From CAWJMD01 sp963700925 (GTDB taxonomy: Bacteria; Actinomycetota; Actinomycetes; Actinomycetales; CAWJMD01), in NCBI GenBank assembly GCA_963700925.1, contig OY969553.1, forward strand, positions 1,798,001 to 1,862,000: a stretch of 64,000 nt of DNA, given 5' to 3'. The first letter of the stretch is position 1. Each line of letters opens with the position of its first letter. This document shows positions 8,104 through 15,172 of this stretch, piece after piece. The position numbers and the translations under genes are program-made. Under the pieces are notes generated by a model, which searched no databases, was not told where the DNA came from, and saw only the letters and a program-made list of their open reading frames with translations.

Positions 8104-8305
8104 GTCCGTCGCCCAGCTGCGCGTCGACTGGCCCTCCTGCAAGGCACACGGCCTGTGTGCCGAGCTGCTGCCGGAACGAGTGCACCTCGACGAGTGGGGC
8201 TACCCGGTCGTTCAGGGAGAGGTCACGGCTGACCTGCTCGCACTGGCTCGCCAGGCGGCGGACGCCTGCCCGACCCTGGCGCTGAGGTTGCTCCCGCCAC
8301 GCTGA
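8096..8305 (+). CDS. Ferredoxin, [3Fe-4S]-type ligand pattern
   Basis: 69-residue ferredoxin. The cluster motif is C-x2-H-x2-C (CKAHGLC) followed later by a single CP (ACPT). Histidine replaces the second cysteine of the usual C-x2-C-x2-C, as in actinobacterial [3Fe-4S] ferredoxins that serve cytochromes P450. The GTG at 8096 overlaps the end of the NuoF-like gene. It is the last gene of the operon and is followed by a large inverted repeat. Likely partner: the NuoF-like protein or the haem-b membrane protein (inference). Confidence 0.87.
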   Translation: MSESVAQLRVDWPSCKAHGLCAELLPERVHLDEWGYPVVQGEVTADLLALARQAADACPTLALRLLPPR

Positions 8306-8315
8306 GTCGGCGCGC

Positions 8316-8391
8316 CGAGCACAGGAGGGGGACAACGAGGCCGACCGAGGCCGAATGCGCAGGAGCCGGCCGAGTTGTCCCCCTGTTGTGC
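8316..8391. repeat. Palindromic repeat family A, copy 1 (bidirectional terminator-like)
   Basis: Intergenic inverted repeat between convergent genes. GGGGGACAAC at 8326-8335 pairs with GTTGTCCCCC at 8374-8383, and the outer flanks (GCACAGGA / GTTGTGC) pair imperfectly. The leading 17 bases, CGAGCACAGGAGGGGGA (8316-8332), recur exactly at 36528-36544 at the head of another palindrome, which marks an interspersed family rather than a lone terminator. No T-run follows. Confidence 0.7.
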
Positions 8392-8416
8392 CCGGGCACC
8401 CTTGCCCATCGACTCC

Positions 8417-9313
8417 CTACGCGGGCACGGCCTGGAGCTCGCCACCGTGCCCGAGCACGACGAAGTCCGACACCGTCCGCACGACCTTGGGGTCGCGCAG
8501 GATGCGCTGGTGCCCGAGACCACTGGTCGGTACGAGCCGCGCGTCGGGCCACCTGCTCACCAACTCAGCGCTGCCCCTGTAGTCGGTCCGCTGATCACGC
8601 TGGTCGTGGACGACGAGCAGCGGCAGCTCCTGCCCCTCCGTGAGCCGGTCCATGTCGAACGCCTCGACGGGTTCGCCCACCCTGTGCAGCAGGCGGGCGT
8701 CGAACGGACGCCGCGTGCGGGGACCGAAGCCGAGCATGGCCCCGAACTCGTCGAGAAGAACCGCCAGCTTGGTCATCGGCGCGACGAAGACGAGGCGCTC
8801 GGCCACGATCCCGCCCTCGCGCAGCGCCAGCATCGTCGCCATCGCACCCATCGAGTGGGCGATCACCGCGTGCGCGGGCCCATGGGCGGCCACCACCGCC
8901 TCGACAGCACGCGCGAACTCAAGGGCGTTGCTCTCGTCGACGCCGGAGATGCCCGCATCGGAGCGGCCATGGCTCGGCGCGTCGTGCGTGACGACCGTGA
9001 AGCCAGCTGCCACGAGAGGGTCGACGTAGGCGCCGAGCTGGGTGGCGTCGCCGCCCCATCCGTGCACGAGGTAGACGACCGGTCCCTGGCCCCATCGGCG
9101 GCCGCGGACGACGTGACCATCGGACACGACGCCGAAAGGCGTTCCGGTATCGGGCTGCAGGCGAGGCGATCGTGGCGGCAGCCGGAACCACAGGCGTTCG
9201 GCGAACCGGGCTCCGAGCCGCGGAGCGAACCACTCGGCGGCACCGAACCCGGCACGCATCAGGGCAGTCTTGATACGAACGATCGTGCTTTTCTTGACCG
9301 AGACAATGTCCAC
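8417..9313 (-). CDS. Alpha/beta hydrolase
   Basis: 298 residues, serine hydrolase fold. Nucleophile elbow AHSMGA, oxyanion-region HGWGG near residue 84, acid in VVHDQRD and catalytic His in GLGHQR near the C-terminus. No signal peptide. The substrate is unknown. GTG start at 9313 with AGGAGG 8 nt upstream. It lies 28 nt downstream of a TetR gene in the same direction, so is very probably its regulated partner. A 15-bp sequence identical to one upstream of the TetR gene lies inside codons 9-13 of this gene. Confidence 0.88.
   Translation of the reverse strand: MDIVSVKKSTIVRIKTALMRAGFGAAEWFAPRLGARFAERLWFRLPPRSPRLQPDTGTPFGVVSDGHVVRGRRWGQGPVVYLVHGWGGDATQLGAYVDPLVAAGFTVVTHDAPSHGRSDAGISGVDESNALEFARAVEAVVAAHGPAHAVIAHSMGAMATMLALREGGIVAERLVFVAPMTKLAVLLDEFGAMLGFGPRTRRPFDARLLHRVGEPVEAFDMDRLTEGQELPLLVVHDQRDQRTDYRGSAELVSRWPDARLVPTSGLGHQRILRDPKVVRTVSDFVVLGHGGELQAVPA
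9275..9289. promoter_or_regulatory. Candidate internal TetR operator
   Basis: ACGAACGATCGTGCT, the exact reverse complement of the 15 bp at 9947-9961 upstream of the TetR gene. It contains the self-complementary core ACGATCGT. It lies within the 5' coding region of the hydrolase (residues STIVRI). Confidence 0.45.
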
Positions 9314-9341
9314 GTGTCTGCCCTCCTGAGGCTGCGTCGAA

Positions 9342-9935
9342 CTAGGGAGTGCGGCGGGCCGCCGCCATCAGCGACTCGAAAGCTGCGAAGGCGCGCCGGT
9401 CTGCGCTCTCGTCGCGCAGCAGCCGCCGTGCGTGGTGGTGGGACAGCATCACGCCGTGCACCTCGAAGGCGAACTGACGCGTGTCGAGGTCGTCGCGGAA
9501 CTCACCCTCCGAGACCGCAGTGCCCGCAACGGTGGCGATCAGCTCGAGCCAGTCGGTCTCGGAGCGCACGAGCGCGTCGCGCAGTGGACCGGGCTGGTCG
9601 TCCAGCTCCGTAGCCGCCGCAACGAAGATGCATCCACCCTCGAGGGTCGCTGCGGCCCAGGCCCTCCAGCCCTCGAAAAGCACCCGAAGGCGCTTCTCGC
9701 CTCGCGGTGACGAGAGCGCCGGCCTGATCGCGACGTCGATGAAGCGCTGTCGCGCGTGCTCCAGCGTCTGCAGCTGGAGCTGCTCCTTGGACTTGAAGTG
9801 CGCGAAGAGGCCGCTCTTGCTCATCTCGGCGTGCTCCGCCAGGCGTCCGATGCTCAACGCCTCGAACCCGACCTGGGACGCCACGTGCACGGCCTCGTCG
9901 AGAATGGCGACTCGTGTCGCGCTGCCCTTGCTCAT
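9342..9935 (-). CDS. TetR/AcrR family transcriptional regulator
   Basis: 197 residues. The N-terminal helix-turn-helix is about residues 20-50 (FEALSIGRLAEHAEMSKSG, then LFAHFKSKEQL). The C-terminal ligand domain resembles the group with a GGCIFVAAATEL helix. First gene of a two-gene leftward unit with the hydrolase. The ATG lies a few bases from the 9947-9961 palindromic site, so autorepression is likely. Confidence 0.92.
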   Translation of the reverse strand: MSKGSATRVAILDEAVHVASQVGFEALSIGRLAEHAEMSKSGLFAHFKSKEQLQLQTLEHARQRFIDVAIRPALSSPRGEKRLRVLFEGWRAWAAATLEGGCIFVAAATELDDQPGPLRDALVRSETDWLELIATVAGTAVSEGEFRDDLDTRQFAFEVHGVMLSHHHARRLLRDESADRRAFAAFESLMAAARRTP

Positions 9936-9946
9936 GCGAAGAAATT

Positions 9947-9961
9947 AGCACGATCGTTCGT
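9947..9961. promoter_or_regulatory. Candidate TetR operator upstream of its own gene
   Basis: AGCACGATCGTTCGT with palindromic core ACGATCGT, ending 12 nt before the TetR start and overlapping its probable promoter. The same 15 bp recurs inverted at 9275-9289. The two sites flank the regulator gene about 670 bp apart. Confidence 0.55.
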
Positions 9962-9999
9962 TTCTGGCCAGAGCTTTCCGACGTCGCCCTCGGACGGCA

Positions 10000-10797
10000 T
10001 CAGCTCAGCACGAACGACCACGTGCCTGCCTGGACGGCAGCGGTGACGCTGGCCGCGACGATGGCGACCGCACCGACTGCCACGGCCAGGTCGCGCGGCG
10101 CGAAGGTGCTCGGACGGGCCCAGGTGCGGTGCGGCGACGCACCGAAGCCTCGCGCCTCCATCGCGGCGGCCAGCCGGGTGCCCCGCCGGATCGCGAGCAC
10201 CAGCAGGGCGAACGCCTGGCCCGAGATCACCCTGGCCGCGGCGATCGGCCCTCGCGCATCGCCGATCCCGCGGGCCCGCCGAGCGAGCGACAAGGTTCGC
10301 CACTCCTCGACCATCAGCCCGACGAGTCTCAGCCCGGCCAGAGCCCCCAGCACGAACCGGTGCGGCAGGTGCACGCGTTGGGCCAGAGCGTCGGCGAGGT
10401 CCGTGGGATCCGTGCTGGCCAGAAGCACGACGCCCGGAATGGCAACTGCGAGAACGCGAAGGGTGATCGCGATGCCGTTCCTGAGCGATCCCTCGCTGAT
10501 GTCCACGACCGCGAGGTCGACCACAGTCGGTCCTGCGTCCACGCCGATCAGGCAGGTCACCACACCCGCAGGCACCGCCGCGATCAGCACCGGCACGAGG
10601 CGACGCAGGAGCACCCGCGGGCCAAGACCGCAGAGGGGTAGCACCACGAGCTCGAGCGCCAGCGCGGTGAGGGCACTCACTACGTCGACCGTGAGCAGCA
10701 GCACCACCGTGATGGCGCCGGCCGCGGCCAGCTTGGTCACGGGATTGGCCCGGGTGACGGGGGTCTCGCGCGTGTGAGCGCTGAACGCCAAACTCAC
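10000..10797 (-). CDS. ykoC: ECF transporter T component (YkoC/CbiQ type)
   Basis: 265-residue membrane component (EcfT) that couples ATP hydrolysis to the substrate-binding S protein. Five to six hydrophobic segments. The two cytoplasmic Ala-Arg-Gly coupling motifs are visible as RRARGIG and EARGFG, about 50 residues apart. Overlaps the ATPase gene by 4 nt. Last gene of the riboswitch-controlled operon; a thiamine or hydroxymethylpyrimidine substrate follows from the S component and the TPP riboswitch. Confidence 0.9.
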   Translation of the reverse strand: MSLAFSAHTRETPVTRANPVTKLAAAGAITVVLLLTVDVVSALTALALELVVLPLCGLGPRVLLRRLVPVLIAAVPAGVVTCLIGVDAGPTVVDLAVVDISEGSLRNGIAITLRVLAVAIPGVVLLASTDPTDLADALAQRVHLPHRFVLGALAGLRLVGLMVEEWRTLSLARRARGIGDARGPIAAARVISGQAFALLVLAIRRGTRLAAAMEARGFGASPHRTWARPSTFAPRDLAVAVGAVAIVAASVTAAVQAGTWSFVLS

Positions 10798-12317
10798 TGC
10801 GCCACCTCGCTTTCGACACCGGTATGCCGGACGGGGACGCGCGCATCCAGGTCGACCACGCAGTCGGCGAGGGCCGTGACGACGGAGGCGTCGTGAGTGA
10901 CGACCAGCGCGGCCACACCGTCCAGGAGGAGGCCGGCGACCAGGTCGACGGTCTCGGCCCAGGTGCGCGAGTCCTGCCCGAACGTCGGCTCGTCGAGCAC
11001 CAGCAGGCGCGGGGCGGTCGCCAGCGCGGTCGCCACGGACAGGCGGCGCTTCTCGCCCCCGGAGAGCGTGAACGGGTTGGCGCGGGCGAGGTGCTCGAGG
11101 CGCAGCCTCTGCAGCAGCTCGCTCACTCGCGCCTCCACTGCCGTGGGTGACAGGCCGGCTCGCTCCGGTCCGTGCCGCAGCTCTGCCTCGACCGTCGAGG
11201 TGAGGAACTGGTGCTCGGGGTCCTGGAAGACCGTGCCGACGCGTGTCAGCAGGTCACGAGCGCGCCAGCGGATCGGCTCTGGTGGCAACGGTTTCCGCCG
11301 GTTGGACCGCAGCTCGTCTCCAGCAGTCACCGTCCCCTCGGCAGGGGCGAGCAGCCCGGCGACCGTCAGCGCAAGGGTCGACTTGCCCGAGCCGTTCGAG
11401 CCGGTGACCGCGAGGCACGAGCCCGCTGCGATACCGAGGTCGAGGCCGGACGCAGCCACAGGGGCGCCGCGCCGCGCGACTGCGAGCGCCTCGGTCGTCA
11501 GCAGGTGCGGACCGTGCGTGGCCCGAGCAGGGTCGGGCATGCGGCCAGGGAAGGGTGGTCGGTGCTCAGGCACCCAGACACCGGAGGCGGCGAGCTCGGC
11601 ACCGCGCTCGTGCAGCACGTGGGTGGGCGTCCCGTCCGCGAGAACACCTCCGCCTGCTGCCAGCACCACGACGCGGTCCACGACGTCCAGCCAGGTCTCG
11701 ACGCGGTGCTCGACCACGACGAGGGTCGCGCCAGTCGACTCGGCCACCCGGTGCACGGCGTCGCGCACCTCGACCACCCCTGCGGGGTCGAGGTTCGCGG
11801 TCGGCTCGTCGAGCAGGAGCAGCCCCGGACGCATGGCCAACACGCCGGCGAGGGCGAGGCGCTGCTTCTGTCCGCCCGAGAGGGTTCCGGTCGGGCGGTC
11901 GTGATCGACCGGCAGGCCGACGGCGGCCAGCGACGCGTCCACCCGCCGCCAGATCTCGTCCCGTGGAATGCCCAGGTTCTCGGCGCCGAAGGCCACGTCG
12001 TCGCCGCATCGTGCGAGCACCGTGTGCGACTCCGGGTCCTGCAGCACGAGGCCCGCCCGTCCGCGCCGAGCCGTTGGCGGCTCCCCGTCCAGGCGAAGCA
12101 GGCCTTCTGACTCGCCCTCGTCCGCATGACCGAGAACGCCTGCCAGCGCGGAGAGGAGAGTCGACTTGCCGGCGCCTGACGCCCCGAGCAGGAGCACCCT
12201 CTCACCCGGCTCGATCACCAGATCGAGATGTCGGACGGCGAACGCCCGCCGACCGCCATGCCGCCAGCCCCAGCCGCGGGCCTCGACCCTGGCGCCGGGC
12301 CCCTCCGCGCCGCTCAC
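10794..12317 (-). CDS. ykoD: ECF transporter double ATPase (YkoD type)
   Basis: About 507 residues with two fused ABC ATPase domains. Domain 1 has Walker A GASGAGKST, signature LSGGQKQR and Walker B LLLLDEPTANLD. Domain 2 has Walker A GSNGSGKST, signature LSGGEKRR and LLVLDEPTFGQD. The start is uncertain: the GTG at 12317 follows the S-component stop by 7 nt but lacks a strong ribosome binding site, while an ATG at 12389 would overlap the previous gene by 65 nt. Energises thiamine-precursor uptake together with its neighbours. Confidence 0.9.
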   Translation of the reverse strand: MSGAEGPGARVEARGWGWRHGGRRAFAVRHLDLVIEPGERVLLLGASGAGKSTLLSALAGVLGHADEGESEGLLRLDGEPPTARRGRAGLVLQDPESHTVLARCGDDVAFGAENLGIPRDEIWRRVDASLAAVGLPVDHDRPTGTLSGGQKQRLALAGVLAMRPGLLLLDEPTANLDPAGVVEVRDAVHRVAESTGATLVVVEHRVETWLDVVDRVVVLAAGGGVLADGTPTHVLHERGAELAASGVWVPEHRPPFPGRMPDPARATHGPHLLTTEALAVARRGAPVAASGLDLGIAAGSCLAVTGSNGSGKSTLALTVAGLLAPAEGTVTAGDELRSNRRKPLPPEPIRWRARDLLTRVGTVFQDPEHQFLTSTVEAELRHGPERAGLSPTAVEARVSELLQRLRLEHLARANPFTLSGGEKRRLSVATALATAPRLLVLDEPTFGQDSRTWAETVDLVAGLLLDGVAALVVTHDASVVTALADCVVDLDARVPVRHTGVESEVAQ

Positions 12318-12324
12318 GCCGGGC

Positions 12325-13005
12325 TCAGACCTCGCGGGCGGTGCGTCCCGACGCGAACGGTGCGAGCGCACCGGTGCGCGCCAGGGCACGGACTGCCAGC
12401 CACGACAGCAACCCGGCGATCAGAATGCCCGAGACGACGGCGCTGCCGAGGTACACGGCCTTCCAGCCCAGCTCCCACACCGCGTTCGTGCCGAAGACGT
12501 TGTCGAGCAGGCCGACCATCAGCCCGGCGCCGGCACCCGCCAGGAGGGCAGTCGACCAACCCCAGCGCCGGTATCCGAAGGCGGCGAAGACCAGCTCGGC
12601 GGCCAAGCCTTGCAGCGCGGCCCAGATCAGGACCGAGAAGCCCCACTGGGTGCCGATCGCCATCGAGACGACGCCCGCGACGATCTCCGTGAAGAGCGCC
12701 GCGCCGGGCTTGCGGATCACCAGGCCGCCCAGCACGCCGGCGAAGAGCCACCCGCCCGCCAACAGGCCGCTCAGGGGTGCGAAGAAGGCGAGTCCTGCGC
12801 TGAGGGGTGTCCACGCGATGCCCCACGCCCAGAAGATGACGCCGGCGGCGACGCCGAGCACGCTGGCGACGACGATGTCGACGACGCGCCAACTGCGGGC
12901 GGGGGTGCTGCCCGGCGCCGGTTGCGACGACACCTCGCTGTGGGGTGTGGGTCGGCCCGCTGCGTCGCCGGAGTGGCCGCTGGGCTTGTCGATGGTGCTG
13001 CTCAT
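12325..13005 (-). CDS. ykoE: ECF transporter S component, YkoE family
   Basis: 226 residues with about six membrane helices after a hydrophilic N-terminus. The segment GAALFTEIVAGVVSMAIGTQ is characteristic of YkoE, the substrate-binding protein of a thiamine/HMP ECF transporter. GGAGGAA lies at good spacing before the ATG at 13005; the frame stays open further upstream but runs into the riboswitch leader. First gene of the ykoEDC-type operon. A small CTCCC/GGGAG hairpin (13017-13035) overlaps its ribosome binding site and could be the expression platform of the upstream riboswitch. Confidence 0.9.
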   Translation of the reverse strand: MSSTIDKPSGHSGDAAGRPTPHSEVSSQPAPGSTPARSWRVVDIVVASVLGVAAGVIFWAWGIAWTPLSAGLAFFAPLSGLLAGGWLFAGVLGGLVIRKPGAALFTEIVAGVVSMAIGTQWGFSVLIWAALQGLAAELVFAAFGYRRWGWSTALLAGAGAGLMVGLLDNVFGTNAVWELGWKAVYLGSAVVSGILIAGLLSWLAVRALARTGALAPFASGRTAREV

Positions 13006-13109
13006 GGTGCTGATTCCTCCCAGAGATGCAGGGAGAGGAGGCCCGCCGCCACGGGGTCGACGCCGCGGCATGAGCCGACGACGTGTCGCCTGCGACGGGG
13101 ACACCGAGA

Positions 13110-13200
13110 TGCCCGACTTCCTCCACCGGTGCTAACCGGATCAGGTTCGAGGGTCTGCGGTTGCCCGCACTCTCAGCACCCGGAGGTGCTCCCCTGTCGT
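13110..13200 (-). promoter_or_regulatory. TPP riboswitch (THI element)
   Basis: Read on the minus strand the leader contains the conserved THI-box blocks GGTGCTGAGAGTG, then ACCCTCGAACCTGATCCGG, then TTAGCACCGGTGGAGG, in order with correct spacing. These are the signature of the thiamine pyrophosphate aptamer. It precedes ykoE by about 105 nt. The following sequence can fold CTCTCCC against the GGGAGGA ribosome binding site (13015-13038), which suggests control of translation initiation. Confidence 0.93.
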
Positions 13201-13312
13201 TCACCATCACGCTACACCGGGTGGACTCCGGTTGCCGACCCGGCAGGGCGTGGGGGACGGTGGTCGCGAGCACCGGTCACAAGGCTGTGCTGGAGCACGG
13301 GAGGGTGGCTTC

Positions 13313-13591
13313 ATGGGCGAGACCGCGTGGAAGGTGCTAGGCACCGGTTCGGCCGTGTTGTCGGGCATCGCGGCGAAGAAGATCATCGCCACGGCATGGC
13401 GCAAGGGGACGGGTAACGAGCCCCCGGCCAACCCCGAGTCGCCCGACACGTCGTGGGGCGAGGCCGTTGCGTGGGCCCTCTTCTCCGGCGCCCTGATCGG
13501 CGTGGCTCGCATGCTGGCGGCCCGCAAGGCGGCGGACTACTACCGCAAGTCGTCCGGGCACCTGCCGAAGGGTTTGCAGGAGGTCGGATGA
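13313..13591 (+). CDS. DUF4235 family small membrane protein
   Basis: 92 residues beginning MGETAWKVLGTGSAVLSG, with two weak membrane segments (about 8-24 and 57-75). The family (TAWRKGTG... and GALIGVARMLAARKAADYY) is common in actinobacteria and of unknown function. GGGAGGG lies about 6 nt upstream of the ATG at 13313; the longer frame has no such site. Its promoter must lie in the 110 bp shared with the divergent riboswitch leader. Confidence 0.85.
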   Translation: MGETAWKVLGTGSAVLSGIAAKKIIATAWRKGTGNEPPANPESPDTSWGEAVAWALFSGALIGVARMLAARKAADYYRKSSGHLPKGLQEVG

Positions 13592-13635
13592 CAGCCACCG
13601 GTGCGCTTTCGTGCTCACGAGATCGCTCAGATCGC

Positions 13636-13662
13636 ACCATCGCGCGAGTTGATGGTGCGTTC
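13636..13662. repeat. Inverted repeat (hairpin)
   Basis: CGCACCATC is followed 9 nt later by GATGGTGCG, a perfect 9-bp arm pair, in the short gap after the DUF4235 gene. It may act as a terminator or processing stem. No T-run follows. Confidence 0.45.
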
Positions 13663-13698
13663 CGTGCCATCTCGATCGCGGCGGGTGGGTGACCCCCG

Positions 13699-13860
13699 GT
13701 GCTGATGAGGGCGCTACGTGAACCGCGCCAGGGGAAGCCGTCCCTGCTCGCGCGGGTGATCGCCCTGCTCCTGGTGGTCGGTCTCGTCGCAACTGTGTCG
13801 CCGGCCCTGCTACGGGGCGCGCGCTGGCTGGTCGTCGAGTTCACCGAGGTCGCGCTCTAA
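13699..13860 (+). CDS. Small single-pass membrane protein (hypothetical)
   Basis: Candidate 53-residue protein. A basic N-terminus (RALREPRQGKPSLLARV) is followed by a strongly hydrophobic stretch (VIALLLVVGLVATVSPALL) and a short tail ending FTEVAL. GTG start at 13699 with GGGTGGGTGA upstream, or ATG at 13705. Same direction as the DUF4235 gene. The charged-then-hydrophobic layout argues for a real small membrane protein. Nothing else supports it. Confidence 0.45.
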   Translation: MLMRALREPRQGKPSLLARVIALLLVVGLVATVSPALLRGARWLVVEFTEVAL

Positions 13861-13960
13861 CCCCTACCCCGCCCCTTGCTCCCCTCACCCACACCCCCGC
13901 TGTGGGCTGCTCCTCCTACCCACAGTCTTCCGTGCGTTTCGTGTGGGCGGGACGAGCACG

Positions 13961-15172
13961 TCAGCGGAGGTCGACCGCGTGGGCCAAGGGCACGCCGGGC
14001 CGGTACACCAGGTGGAGGTACGAGGGGGCGTCGACAACGGCCAGGTCGGCCCTCGCGCCCACCCCCAGGTGGCCGATGTCGGTGCGGCGCAACGAGAGTG
14101 CGGCGCCGCGCGTGGCGGCCAGCAACGCCTCCGCGGCCGTCATGCCCATCTCCCGAACGGCCAGTGCCAGGCAGAAGGGCACGGACGACGTGTACGACGT
14201 GCCAGGGTTGCAGTCGGTGGCGAGAGCGACGGCCACTCCGGCGTCGAGGAGGCGGCGCGCATCGGGGTACGGCGATCGAGTCGAGAACTCCACGCCCGGA
14301 AGGAGTGTCGCGACGGTGGGACCGGCTGCAGCAGAGGCTGAACCGGCGAGGGCGTCCACGTCGTCGTCGCTGAGGTAGGTGCAGTGGTCGACACTTGCGG
14401 CGCAGACCTCGACCGCCAGGCGCACTCCCGGGCCGTGGGCGAGCTGGTTGCCGTGGACCCGCGCCAGCAGGCCCGCTTCCATCCCCGCGCGCAGTACCGT
14501 GCGCGCCTCGTCCTCGTCAAAGGCGTGTGCTGAGGCGGGCTCGCAGAAGACGTCGACCCAGCGCGCGTGAGGCGCGCAGACAGCCAGCATCTCGCCGGTC
14601 ACCAGATCGATGTAACCCGCTCTGTCGTGGGCGTACTCAGCCGGGACGACGTGCGCTCCGAGAAACGTCGTCTCGGACGTCCACTCGCCCGCCAAGGCGA
14701 GCAGCCTGGCCTCAGTCGCCACGTCGAGGCCGTACCCACTCTTGATCTCGAGGGTGGTCGTGCCCTGCGCTCGGGTCTGCTCGACGCGCGCAGCCAGCAG
14801 TCCCCGCAGCTCGTCGTCGGTGGCGGCTCGGGTTGCCGTCACCGTCGTGGCGATGCCGCCCCCGTCGTACGGCTGGCCCGCCATGCGCGCGGCGAACTCG
14901 GCAGCGCGGTCGCCGGCGAAGACCAAGTGAGTGTGCGAGTCGACGAAGCCGGGGACGACGGCGCGCCGGCCCAGGTCGACTCGGCGGTCGGCGGCGGGCG
15001 CCTGCGACGCCGGCCCCACCCACGCCACGGTCTCGACGCCGTCCCTGGTCTCGATGACGACCGCTGCGTCGCGCACGAGGCCCAGTGAGCTGCCGTCGCC
15101 GTGCGCAGGGTCGTTCGTGACGAGCTCGGTGATGCCAGTGAGGAGCACCGTCCCGGAGCGTGCTTCAGACAT
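13961..15172 (-). CDS. hutI: Imidazolonepropionase
   Basis: 403 residues, amidohydrolase fold. It opens the imidazolone ring in the third step of histidine breakdown, giving N-formimidoyl-glutamate. Metal-binding DSHTHLVFAGDR near residue 72, HVHGNQLAHG near 240, and ALATDCNPGT near 315. The ATG at 15172 has AGGAGG 5-6 nt upstream and overlaps the hutF stop by a few bases; a longer frame extends into hutF. Last gene of the hut operon. Confidence 0.95.
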   Translation of the reverse strand: MSEARSGTVLLTGITELVTNDPAHGDGSSLGLVRDAAVVIETRDGVETVAWVGPASQAPAADRRVDLGRRAVVPGFVDSHTHLVFAGDRAAEFAARMAGQPYDGGGIATTVTATRAATDDELRGLLAARVEQTRAQGTTTLEIKSGYGLDVATEARLLALAGEWTSETTFLGAHVVPAEYAHDRAGYIDLVTGEMLAVCAPHARWVDVFCEPASAHAFDEDEARTVLRAGMEAGLLARVHGNQLAHGPGVRLAVEVCAASVDHCTYLSDDDVDALAGSASAAAGPTVATLLPGVEFSTRSPYPDARRLLDAGVAVALATDCNPGTSYTSSVPFCLALAVREMGMTAAEALLAATRGAALSLRRTDIGHLGVGARADLAVVDAPSYLHLVYRPGVPLAHAVDLR

